Of a stretch of 36,169 bases of DNA, positions 23,388-30,538 are shown piece after piece. The position numbers and the translations under genes are program-made. Numbering within the stretch: the stretch's first letter is position 1; each line of letters starts with the position of its first letter. Origin of the DNA: a virus; IMG/VR virus record IMGVR_UViG_3300035698_012437, positions 1 to 36,169 of that record; one strand, 5' to 3'. The notes beneath the pieces are model-generated. The model was not told the origin of the DNA, did no database searches, and was given only the letters and a program-made list of their open reading frames with translations.

Positions 23388-23402
23388 TTATATGATATAA
23401 TT
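23387..23402 (+). promoter_or_regulatory. Extended -10 promoter of the sheath gene
   Basis: The 16-mer TTTATATGATATAATT contains TG-A-TATAAT (TATAAT at 23396-23401). It is identical to the 16-mer at 26335-26350 before the head genes. The ATG of the sheath gene follows about 50 nt later with AAAAAGGA. Confidence 0.65.
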
Positions 23403-23418
23403 AAGTTAATATAATCAT

Positions 23419-23427
23419 ATTATAACA
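23419..23427 (-). promoter_or_regulatory. Extended -10 promoter of the baseplate block
   Basis: Read on the minus strand, TGTTATAAT (TG-N-TATAAT) lies 32 nt upstream of the first minus-strand gene. It overlaps the region of the rightward promoter, so the two start sites face each other over only a few bases. Confidence 0.55.
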
Positions 23428-23449
23428 CAACAAGTAAAAAGGAAAAAAA

Positions 23450-24664
23450 ATGAATGGTGTAAGTTTTAAATATGTAGTAAATGTAGGTTCAGGTGTTATA
23501 TCACCATCTTCAACTTCTTTTTCAACAATATTGAATGCAATAACAGAAAATGAATTAATGGAAGCTAACGAAATAAAAGAGTTTTCATCTTTGGATTTAG
23601 TAGGTGATTTTTTCGGTTTTATTTCTGATGAGTATTTTTTTGCAGAAAGGTATTTTACTCCTTTTACAGGTTCGCTAACAAAACCATCAAAGATATTATT
23701 TAGTAATTGGGTTGAAGAAGATAATACACCTGCTGAATTTGTAAATGCTGTATTAGCACAAACACAATCGTTTGGAGCTTTTTGCCCAGTAATAGAGCTA
23801 TCAAAAACTAATACTATTCATTTTATAAAAGCTATCAATGTACTTGAAAATCCTTATCTTTTTTATGCTTGGACAAGTCACAAAGATATATTGGATTTAG
23901 AATCTATTACTAGTTTAAGAAGTGCATTAGTGCTAGCAGGTCTTGGAACTACGGCAAATGGTGTTACTACTTATACAGGTAATTTCGCTGTTACTTATGA
24001 AAAGCAAGTAAATGAAAATACAGAAAATGTTTTTGGTGCAATAAGTGCTAGTTTTGGTTGTGTAGGGGCAAGTTTAAGCTTTACTACTAATAATGGAGCT
24101 AGTATAAACTTTGCAAATAGAAACTTTCCAGGATTAGAAACATTTGTAGATAGTAATGCGGATTATGAAAATTTAGTAGCTCAAAAAGTAAATAGTTATG
24201 TAAGTTTTATTCAAAGAATAAAAGGATACAAGTATACTAGAAATGGATATATGGGAGAAGAATTCCAATGGATTGATAATATATATAAACAATCTTGGTT
24301 AGGTTCTACCATTCAAGCTGTTTTAGGTGATGCTATTGGCACCAAATCTGGATTTAATTACACAAATACAGGTAGAGCAAATATACAATCTACTATAATT
24401 GGTGTAATGAATACGGCTGTTTTTAATGGAACTGTTCAAGCTGTAGATAATTTTGATGAGCAACAATTACAACAAATAGAAGAGCTTGTAGAAGTATCTA
24501 GTGGGGTTGTAGCACAACAATTATCTAGTGTTGGATACTATGTATATGTATATCCATTTACGGCAAGCCAACGAGCTGATAGACAACCAGCAGAATTTAT
24601 AGTCTTGTATACTAATGGTGGTCAAGTTAATAGCCTAACAGGTAATGCAATACTAGTTAAATAA
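23450..24664 (+). CDS. Tail sheath protein (DUF3383-like)
   Basis: 404 residues, strong AAAAAGG site. It matches the DUF3383 sheath pattern: an N-terminal VGSGVISPSS and ILNAITENE region, FVNAVLAQTQSFGAFCPVIE in the middle, and a beta/alpha C-terminal domain ending in YYVYVYPFTASQRADR. The sheath forms the contractile outer tube, so the tail is myovirus-type. It lies directly before the tube gene, as expected. Confidence 0.75.
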   Translation: MNGVSFKYVVNVGSGVISPSSTSFSTILNAITENELMEANEIKEFSSLDLVGDFFGFISDEYFFAERYFTPFTGSLTKPSKILFSNWVEEDNTPAEFVNAVLAQTQSFGAFCPVIELSKTNTIHFIKAINVLENPYLFYAWTSHKDILDLESITSLRSALVLAGLGTTANGVTTYTGNFAVTYEKQVNENTENVFGAISASFGCVGASLSFTTNNGASINFANRNFPGLETFVDSNADYENLVAQKVNSYVSFIQRIKGYKYTRNGYMGEEFQWIDNIYKQSWLGSTIQAVLGDAIGTKSGFNYTNTGRANIQSTIIGVMNTAVFNGTVQAVDNFDEQQLQQIEELVEVSSGVVAQQLSSVGYYVYVYPFTASQRADRQPAEFIVLYTNGGQVNSLTGNAILVK

Positions 24665-24688
24665 ACAATATTACAAAAGGAATAAAAA

Positions 24689-25207
24689 ATGTCTTTTAAT
24701 TTATCTAATCCACAAAATCTAGTTAGAACATCTCTAACTATAACTATAAGCTATGTAAATTCACTACTGGACACCCCTATTGTTTTAAACAATGGTAGTG
24801 GTGCTGATAGTGTACTAAAATTTGATATGCCTAGTGAAGACCTTATAGAGCATAAAACAACCGCTACAGGCGACAATGATTTTAGTGTAACACCTAATAA
24901 TGTTTTAGAAGGTGAGATGAGTTTTCAACCTAACTCTGTTACTATTGCACAAATAAACCAAATTATAGAATATACTAGAAAAACTGCAAATGTAATTGGT
25001 GGTTTAGGTTCTATAACAATGAGTGATAGTCTTAACAGGTTTGAACCTATCACACTAAACAATGTGGCTTTTAAAAAGTTTATTATGCCGTTTAGTCTAG
25101 GAAGAGAAATAGACGATTACTCAATACCTATTACTTGTAACCCTCCTACTACTGTTAGTATGTCCAAGTTGTTTGAGCTTGGTGGTTCTTTGATAGACAT
25201 AGTATAG
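24689..25207 (+). CDS. Tail tube protein
   Basis: 172 residues directly after the sheath gene, with AAAAGGAA before the ATG. It is beta-rich with the pattern NNVLEGEMSFQPNSVTIAQI, a central FEPITLNNVAFKKF strand and a final SIPITCNPP segment. This is the usual length and place for a tube that stacks as hexamers inside the sheath, similar to DUF3277-type proteins next to DUF3383 sheaths. Confidence 0.7.
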   Translation: MSFNLSNPQNLVRTSLTITISYVNSLLDTPIVLNNGSGADSVLKFDMPSEDLIEHKTTATGDNDFSVTPNNVLEGEMSFQPNSVTIAQINQIIEYTRKTANVIGGLGSITMSDSLNRFEPITLNNVAFKKFIMPFSLGREIDDYSIPITCNPPTTVSMSKLFELGGSLIDIV

Positions 25208-25216
25208 GTATATAAA

Positions 25217-25735
25217 ATGGCTATAATTAGTGATGTAAAGAGTTTTATAGATATTGGTAGTAAAGATATTGATTTCTTTATTTATAGTAGTAGTGGCGAT
25301 AATGATATAGCTTTAAATGTGGAAGGTGTTTTTAGTGTATCTGATAATCAAACTAATGATGTACCAACCTACTCTTTAGAAAACGGAGCTGTAACATCTT
25401 ATAGTAAAAAAATAAAACCATTGGAATTAACTATAGTAGGTACTGTATACGATAGTTTTAATAATGAAAATACACCGTCTTTTATTACTGATTTAAGAAA
25501 TATGTTGAATAGTTTTGATAATTTTCAAATAGCAGAAAATCCAAATCAAGGTATTTTTGAATCTTATGAAAATATGAGCTTAATTAGCGTAAATAAAACA
25601 TCCAGTTATACTGACATGAATCCACAAGTTACAATGAAATTTAAGAAAGTATGGACAAGTACAGTTGGAAGTTTTTATAAATCTAAAACTTTTAACTCTA
25701 ATGTACCTGAAGATAAACCAATAAAGGAGAGCTAA
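25217..25735 (+). CDS. Dit-like baseplate/tail protein
   Basis: 172 residues. The segment VPTYSLENGAVTSYSKKIKP followed by LELTIVGTVYD matches the Dit-like pattern (P-x-x-x-L-E-x-G-A, then strand pairs) found in baseplate hub-proximal proteins. A helical SFITDLRNMLNSFDNF region and a beta C-terminus follow. Position between tube and chaperone supports a tail role. Confidence 0.6.
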   Translation: MAIISDVKSFIDIGSKDIDFFIYSSSGDNDIALNVEGVFSVSDNQTNDVPTYSLENGAVTSYSKKIKPLELTIVGTVYDSFNNENTPSFITDLRNMLNSFDNFQIAENPNQGIFESYENMSLISVNKTSSYTDMNPQVTMKFKKVWTSTVGSFYKSKTFNSNVPEDKPIKES

Positions 25736-25736
25736 A

Positions 25737-26168
25737 ATGTATAATGAAACAAAAACAGTTTTATTAAAAGATGGTGGAGTAGAGCATAATTTAACAATTA
25801 CTAAATTTAGTGCTATTGATACCCTTAAAAATATAAGAAAATTTGCTAATCTTTTTTATGGTCATAGTAGTGTTATAGAAGATTTGTTACTAGGTTTTAT
25901 TGGTGCTGATAATTCTGATTATTTATCTGATATAGATATAAATAAATTAATAACCGATGGTATTAAAACATTTATTACTAATGGTGATGATAAAAAGATT
26001 GATGATTTTTTCGTATCACTATTTTCTAATACAACAGTTAATACTCATAGTGGTATAATTAATGTTGATTATACAAGTGTAAATGAAATAAATAACTTAT
26101 TTAAAATATCAAAAGAAATTATAATGTTTAATATAGGATATTTTTTTAGTGAAGAAAAAAAGAATTAA
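25737..26168 (+). CDS. Tail assembly chaperone (short form)
   Basis: 143 residues, mostly helical and acidic (LTITKFSAIDTLKNIRKF, then LLLGFIGADNSDYL). This length and place after tube genes fit tail assembly chaperones that hold the tape measure during tail assembly. The frame ends in A-AAA-AAG at 26156-26162, then AAT and TAA. This heptamer allows a -1 shift that would extend the protein, as in lambda G/GT. AAGGAG precedes the ATG. Confidence 0.65.
   Translation: MYNETKTVLLKDGGVEHNLTITKFSAIDTLKNIRKFANLFYGHSSVIEDLLLGFIGADNSDYLSDIDINKLITDGIKTFITNGDDKKIDDFFVSLFSNTTVNTHSGIINVDYTSVNEINNLFKISKEIIMFNIGYFFSEEKKN
26156..26162 (+). promoter_or_regulatory. Slippery heptamer A AAA AAG for -1 frameshift
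   Basis: AAAAAAG is aligned in the zero frame as A AAA AAG, the same heptamer as in E. coli dnaX. The zero-frame stop TAA lies two codons downstream, and the -1 frame is open for 74 codons past it. Confidence 0.75.
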
Positions 26169-26386
26169 GTAGCAGGTTTAAAAGAATTAGCCAGTCTAAA
26201 ACAGGTAAATATAAACCTCATAAAAATACTATAAGCAAAGGAATATATCCTGATATAGTAAATGTGGTGCTAAGAGAAAGGCTTGCTACTTTGAGCGAAC
26301 TTAAACATAATTTAAGTTATTTTGAGTTATATTGTTTATATGATATAATTCTAGTAGAAAATTACAATACGGTTGTTAATAGATGA
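26162..26386 (+). CDS. Frameshift extension of the tail chaperone (74 aa)
   Basis: After a -1 shift, reading goes on from GAA 26162-26164 to TGA 26384-26386, giving a 216-residue fusion. The -1 frame has a stop at 26150, just upstream of the slip site, and no ATG in the extension, so it is reachable only by frameshift. The text is protein-like, basic near its start (RFKRISQSKTGKYKPHK) and helical later (VLRERLATLSELKHN). Its TGA overlaps the ATG of the next gene (ATGA), as for coupled genes. Confidence 0.7.
   Translation, partial: ELSSRFKRISQSKTGKYKPHKNTISKGIYPDIVNVVLRERLATLSELKHNLSYFELYCLYDIILVENYNTVVNR
26335..26350 (+). promoter_or_regulatory. Extended -10 promoter of the head genes
   Basis: TTTATATGATATAATT is identical to 23387-23402. 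It lies inside the chaperone extension about 35 nt before the head protease/scaffold start. Confidence 0.6.
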
Positions 26387-27537
26387 ATTTAATATATGAT
26401 AAAAAAAGTTATTCTATATCTAAAAGAAGTAAAGATGAATTTGGTAATCTAATTATTAAAGACAATATATTAACTTCTGAAAGTGTAGATAGCTACCTTG
26501 GTTCTGACATTAAAATGGCTATGGATGCAAAAGGATTGACAGTAGAAGAAGATAAAATATACAAAATATATAGACCTAAATCTGAACTACAAAAATCTTT
26601 AAATTCATATAATGATGTAGCATTTACTAATGAACACCATATCATAGGCAATGGATTTAATAACAATGATAAAGTTATAGGAACTGTTAGCAATAGTGCT
26701 AAAATGTTAAGTGATGGTTCTATACAAAATAATATAAAAGTATGGGATGAAGAGAGTATATATCGTATAGATAACAATCAAATAAAAGACTTGTCTTGCG
26801 GATATCTTTTTGATGTAGATGTTAAAAGTGGTGTCTTTAATGGTCAAGGTTACGATATGATTATGAAAGATTTGGTTTGCAACCATGTTGCATTAGTTAA
26901 AAACGGTAGAAATGAAAAATCAATGCTAGCAGATAGCAATAACATAGGAGATAAAAATATGCCTAAATATGATGATAATCAAAAAGAAGATTATGAAGCT
27001 AATAAACTTTCTAATGAAAAAGAAAAAGTGGAAGAGTCTGATACTGAAAATAAAGGTGAAAAAATAAACCTTATTGATGAGATTAGAAGTAGAGTAGAAA
27101 AGCTTAGAGAAGACCCTGAAGCTAGTGCTAAAGAAATAGCTGAACTTCATGAGGGTATCGGAGAATTAAAAAAAGAACTTGATAGTCTTATGAATGATGA
27201 TGAAAGTGATTCTATGGAAAGTGATTCTATGGAAACTAATGATAATAAAATTAAAAGATTAGCTCAAGATAGCATTAGTCAATACATTGAAACTAAAGAA
27301 TTATGTGAAAGTGTATTTGGTAAAATGGCTATGGATAGTAAAACTACTCCAGAACAAATGCTTAATAAAGTTTTAGATGTTAAAAAAGTAGCATATAAAA
27401 GTATGTCTTTTGATACTAAAAAAGAACTAGTATCATATATGTCTAAAAATAAAGTAGCAGAAATAAAGCCTAGCATTGTAATGGATAGCAATACAAAAGG
27501 TAAAACAGTTGACTTATCTAATTTTAAATTTAAATAA
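26383..27537 (+). CDS. Head maturation protease and scaffold (DUF2213-like)
   Basis: 384 residues. N-terminal domain (1-185): TSESVDSYLG, then VAFTNEHHIIGN, DLSCGYLFDVDV and NHVALVKNGRN follow the DUF2213 protease pattern, with His in TNEHH and in NHVALV as candidates for the active site. The second half (193-384) is highly charged, coiled and Glu/Asp/Lys-rich, typical of a scaffold that fills the procapsid and is removed on maturation. A second ribosome site inside the gene can make the scaffold alone. Confidence 0.75.
   Translation: MNLIYDKKSYSISKRSKDEFGNLIIKDNILTSESVDSYLGSDIKMAMDAKGLTVEEDKIYKIYRPKSELQKSLNSYNDVAFTNEHHIIGNGFNNNDKVIGTVSNSAKMLSDGSIQNNIKVWDEESIYRIDNNQIKDLSCGYLFDVDVKSGVFNGQGYDMIMKDLVCNHVALVKNGRNEKSMLADSNNIGDKNMPKYDDNQKEDYEANKLSNEKEKVEESDTENKGEKINLIDEIRSRVEKLREDPEASAKEIAELHEGIGELKKELDSLMNDDESDSMESDSMETNDNKIKRLAQDSISQYIETKELCESVFGKMAMDSKTTPEQMLNKVLDVKKVAYKSMSFDTKKELVSYMSKNKVAEIKPSIVMDSNTKGKTVDLSNFKFK
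26959..27537 (+). CDS. Nested scaffold protein, internal in-frame start
   Basis: ATG 26959 is in frame with the protease gene (codon 193) and is preceded by AGGAG at good spacing inside the coding sequence. The product would be 192 residues of charged, helical scaffold without the protease, the same arrangement as lambda C/Nu3. The change from globular to coiled sequence falls at this point. Confidence 0.6.
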   Translation: MPKYDDNQKEDYEANKLSNEKEKVEESDTENKGEKINLIDEIRSRVEKLREDPEASAKEIAELHEGIGELKKELDSLMNDDESDSMESDSMETNDNKIKRLAQDSISQYIETKELCESVFGKMAMDSKTTPEQMLNKVLDVKKVAYKSMSFDTKKELVSYMSKNKVAEIKPSIVMDSNTKGKTVDLSNFKFK

Positions 27538-27552
27538 AACAGGAGAATAAAA

Positions 27553-28113
27553 ATGGCTGTATATGCAGGTTTTCAAAAACAAGTAAACCCTACTGTAAAC
27601 GAAGCGGTAGTAGGTCAAATACTAAGTGGTAGGACTTTTGCTACTCAAGGTGCTAATGGAGCTATTGCTGCAGAAAATCTAGTAGTAGGTAAAGGTTGCT
27701 TTACTGAAGATGGTTTAGCTTATGCAAATAGTGCTAATGTGCCAAGTGGTAATGTACTTTTTGCAGGTATCATAGCACATAACTTTGGATTTACTTCTTG
27801 GTCATGGGCTGATACCGAGTTAGGTCATTCATTGGCTGTACCTGAAGGCAAAGAACCTTTGATAGTTTTTCAAGGTGAAATGGCTGTTAATTTAATTGGT
27901 TTATCTCTTGATGATGATGATGATATAGTTGAACAAAACCCTGCCGTTGGTGAAAGTGTTTTTGTAAAACTAAATGGCGGTTCGTTAGCTTCATCTAGTG
28001 AAGATGTTTTAGTAGGTTACCTTAAAACACAGTTTAAGGTAAATGCTACTGGTTTAATAAATTTTGATAATGAATTACCTGCAAACACTCTTTTGTGTTC
28101 AGTATTTGCTTAA
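27553..28113 (+). CDS. Capsid cement/decoration protein
   Basis: 186 residues between scaffold and major capsid genes, with AGGAG before the ATG. The beta-rich sequence has a VGQILSGRTFATQG region, AGIIAHNFGFTSW and the acidic LSLDDDDDIVEQNPAVGESV. It fits structural cement proteins that stabilise capsids next to DUF2213 and DUF2184 genes. Confidence 0.65.
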   Translation: MAVYAGFQKQVNPTVNEAVVGQILSGRTFATQGANGAIAAENLVVGKGCFTEDGLAYANSANVPSGNVLFAGIIAHNFGFTSWSWADTELGHSLAVPEGKEPLIVFQGEMAVNLIGLSLDDDDDIVEQNPAVGESVFVKLNGGSLASSSEDVLVGYLKTQFKVNATGLINFDNELPANTLLCSVFA

Positions 28114-28137
28114 TATAAAAAACGGAGAAATAAAAAA

Positions 28138-29367
28138 ATGAAATTTAACAACCAATTTATTCAAGATAGTTCTGATTATAAATCAAAACTAAAATATGAT
28201 AACTACGAAGAAATGGCTAAACTTTCTAAATGGGTAGGTGTAAACGATCATGATATTACTTCTAAAAAAAGTAATGGTACTGGACTTGGTTTTAAACAAG
28301 GTGTAGCTGGTCAATTTGGTACTACTTATAATGATATTATTGTAGTTGATAGTATGCAAGATAAGTACGAACTAGTACAAAAAATGGTACAAGATGCTGA
28401 TAGCTCTGGATTCAATATTGCTTCTAGTGGTATTCCTGCAGCAATGGCTACCATCTATACTAAAGAAGTATTTGAACAGTATCAAAAACTATTAACTATT
28501 GATGATATTGCTGATAATTATCAGCAAGGTTCTATGGGAGTGCAAGCAATTGCAATTCCTACTTCATCTCCAAGTGGTAAGATGGCTCAATATAGTGATG
28601 GTTCAAACAAAAACATTGTTGATTTTAATGCTAACTGGGTGTATAGAGATGTTGCAAGACTTGAGATTGGTATGCAAGTAGGAGACCTTCAAGAGGCTGT
28701 TTTTTCATTAGCTAAAATGAATGTAGCTGATGAAAATAGAAAATCTTTAATGACTATAATGGCTCAAAACCAAAATGATATATTCTTTAGAGGATACAAA
28801 AGTGAGTCTACTAGAATATTTGGAGTAATAAACGATCCTGATTTAAACCCTTTTAAAGCTTTGCCTGCTACAGGTAGAGACCTTGATGGTAATCCAAGTT
28901 CCAGCTGGTTATATAAGACTCCTGAAGAGCAATTAAATGATTTCCTGGAACTTATGCTTGCTCCTATATCTCAACGCACTGGTGGTAGAGTTAGACCTGA
29001 ATCTAAAGGTAAATTGATACTAGACCCAGTAACTTTTATTGCTATTACCAAATCTACAGTAAACTCTGTAAATATTGCTGATAACACTTTTGCTACTTGG
29101 TTGTCTAAAAACTTCCCTAACATTAAAGTTATTTCATCTGAAAACATGAGTGCTGATTTAAATGGCTACGAAGATGACACAAATATTGCTATACTATCTA
29201 TTGATGATGATAGCGGTGCTAACCCTTACAAAAAACTATTTACTGACTTGGTAACAGGTCATGGTGCTGTAAGAGAAGTATCTTCTATACAAGAAAAATT
29301 TTCTTGTGGTTTAGGTGGTACAATTTGTACTAGACCGTCAAACGTTCAAGGTGTATTTGGTATTTAA
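28138..29367 (+). CDS. Major capsid protein (DUF2184-like)
   Basis: 409 residues. SSGIPAAMATIYTKEVFEQY, GSMGVQAIAIPTSSPSGKM, YSDGSNKNIVDFNANWVYRD and FRGYKSESTRIFGVINDP match the DUF2184 capsid family order (an HK97-like fold). It is the longest product of the head cluster and has a strong GGAG site. Neighbours are cement and a small head protein. Confidence 0.85.
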   Translation: MKFNNQFIQDSSDYKSKLKYDNYEEMAKLSKWVGVNDHDITSKKSNGTGLGFKQGVAGQFGTTYNDIIVVDSMQDKYELVQKMVQDADSSGFNIASSGIPAAMATIYTKEVFEQYQKLLTIDDIADNYQQGSMGVQAIAIPTSSPSGKMAQYSDGSNKNIVDFNANWVYRDVARLEIGMQVGDLQEAVFSLAKMNVADENRKSLMTIMAQNQNDIFFRGYKSESTRIFGVINDPDLNPFKALPATGRDLDGNPSSSWLYKTPEEQLNDFLELMLAPISQRTGGRVRPESKGKLILDPVTFIAITKSTVNSVNIADNTFATWLSKNFPNIKVISSENMSADLNGYEDDTNIAILSIDDDSGANPYKKLFTDLVTGHGAVREVSSIQEKFSCGLGGTICTRPSNVQGVFGI

Positions 29368-29402
29368 TATCAAAGTATAATAAAATAAAAAAAGGATACA
29401 AA

Positions 29403-29810
29403 ATGTCAAAAATTACAATTCTATCTTATTTACCACAAGCTATAGCTTTTCCAGTGACTCAAAATGAATCTATGGATACTTCTAAATTAACAAGCTCTGA
29501 AAAAGAAGCATATCTGGCTACAAAAGTTAGGTCTGTTAATTCAATTAAAAGAAAAGAATTTGTTATCAATGGTACAAATTCTATTGTTAAATTGTACGGT
29601 GTTAGCCATGTAAGTAATTTGCCTGCTGAAACTGAAATAGATGATAGCCTTTGGCATAAAATAGTTAAAAATTACGGTAATCTAAGCGTATTTAAAAACA
29701 ATAAAATTATGATTAAAGATAAAAGTAGTGAGTCAAAGTCTAAAGATATTCAAATATCTAAACTTGATTTTGTGAGTGATGATGAAACATCATTTAAACT
29801 AGGCAAATAA
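29403..29810 (+). CDS. Small head-cluster protein, unknown
   Basis: 135 residues with AAAGGA before the ATG. It is polar with a Ser/Lys/Asp-rich end; no family is recognised. As the last gene of the rightward unit after the capsid gene it may be a minor head or accessory protein. Confidence 0.55.
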   Translation: MSKITILSYLPQAIAFPVTQNESMDTSKLTSSEKEAYLATKVRSVNSIKRKEFVINGTNSIVKLYGVSHVSNLPAETEIDDSLWHKIVKNYGNLSVFKNNKIMIKDKSSESKSKDIQISKLDFVSDDETSFKLGK

Positions 29811-29921
29811 TTATTTATTTTCATTTTCTAATTCTTTATCTAATATTTCTATTATATTTTTTAATATAGCATTTACCATTTCTAATTTTTCAATTTTAAT
29901 TTTTAACTTTTTCTTTTTCAT
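29811..29921 (-). CDS. Tiny helical protein (36 aa)
   Basis: ATG 29921 follows a GGATAA site and runs to TAA 29811-29813, abutting the stop of the opposite gene. It has a Lys-rich N-terminal stretch (MKKKKLKIKI) followed by one amphipathic helix. Translation is plausible but function is unknown. Confidence 0.4.
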   Translation of the reverse strand: MKKKKLKIKIEKLEMVNAILKNIIEILDKELENENK

Positions 29922-30032
29922 TTTATTTATCCTATTTTTTTTTAAATTATAACCAACATAAAGTAAGGTGATTAATAATTATACTATAGCAATATTGTCT
30001 CAATATTTATTGCCGATTAATGAGTAAACACT

Positions 30033-30057
30033 AGCCCTTAATTGGGCTTTTTTTTTA
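30033..30057 (+). terminator. Rho-independent terminator of the late unit
   Basis: AGCCC (30033-30037), a six-base loop, then GGGCT (30044-30048) and a run of T to about 30056. It ends rightward transcription after the head genes. On the other strand the stem is not followed by a T-run, though it overlaps the end of the leftward unit. Confidence 0.85.
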
Positions 30058-30327
30058 TTCTAAAACAACAGCGTGAATAGTTTTAACACCTTGTAAAAAT
30101 CTTAATGCGAGTAGATCATGATTATCAACACAAATATACTCATACATCTCAAAACCATATTCGGAATATGTTTCTTTTCTAAGCACAACGGTTAGCAAAT
30201 TTAGCTCATTAACCCGTGCTGTAAGCTCCTCTAAACTATTTTTAATACTTGGGTATATGATATTATACATTTGCACAACTTTTATCTGGTCGTGCTTGTA
30301 ACCGTTTTCTTTTAAGTAATTTGGCAT
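30055..30327 (-). CDS. Uncharacterised protein (90 aa), end of the early unit
   Basis: 90 residues, GGAGG before ATG 30327. N-terminal helix, a possible leucine-rich helix (SLEELTARVNELNLLTVV) and a strand pair ending in VKTIHAVVLE. No known family; the last gene of the leftward unit. Confidence 0.6.
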   Translation of the reverse strand: MPNYLKENGYKHDQIKVVQMYNIIYPSIKNSLEELTARVNELNLLTVVLRKETYSEYGFEMYEYICVDNHDLLALRFLQGVKTIHAVVLE

Positions 30328-30381
30328 TAGTCCTCCATGTTTTCTAATTTTTTTTAATAACTTATTATTTTTTATTTCCTA

Positions 30382-30516
30382 TTATAAAATTATTAAACTT
30401 TTACTACCCCTATCATTTATTTCAATAAAAGAAACATCTTTTGTAATTGTATGAGACACACTACTAATTTCATGCCATTTTTTATTTTTAATAAATTTAA
30501 GTATTTTTTTAATCAT
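30382..30516 (-). CDS. Small basic protein (44 aa)
   Basis: ATG 30516 with an AAAGGA site, stop TAA at 30382-30384. It has a Lys-rich N-terminus (MIKKILKFIKNKKW) and two possible strands. It lies between the primase and the last gene of the unit. Unknown function. Confidence 0.5.
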   Translation of the reverse strand: MIKKILKFIKNKKWHEISSVSHTITKDVSFIEINDRGSKSLIIL

Positions 30517-30538
30517 ATCAATATCCTTTTTTATTTAT

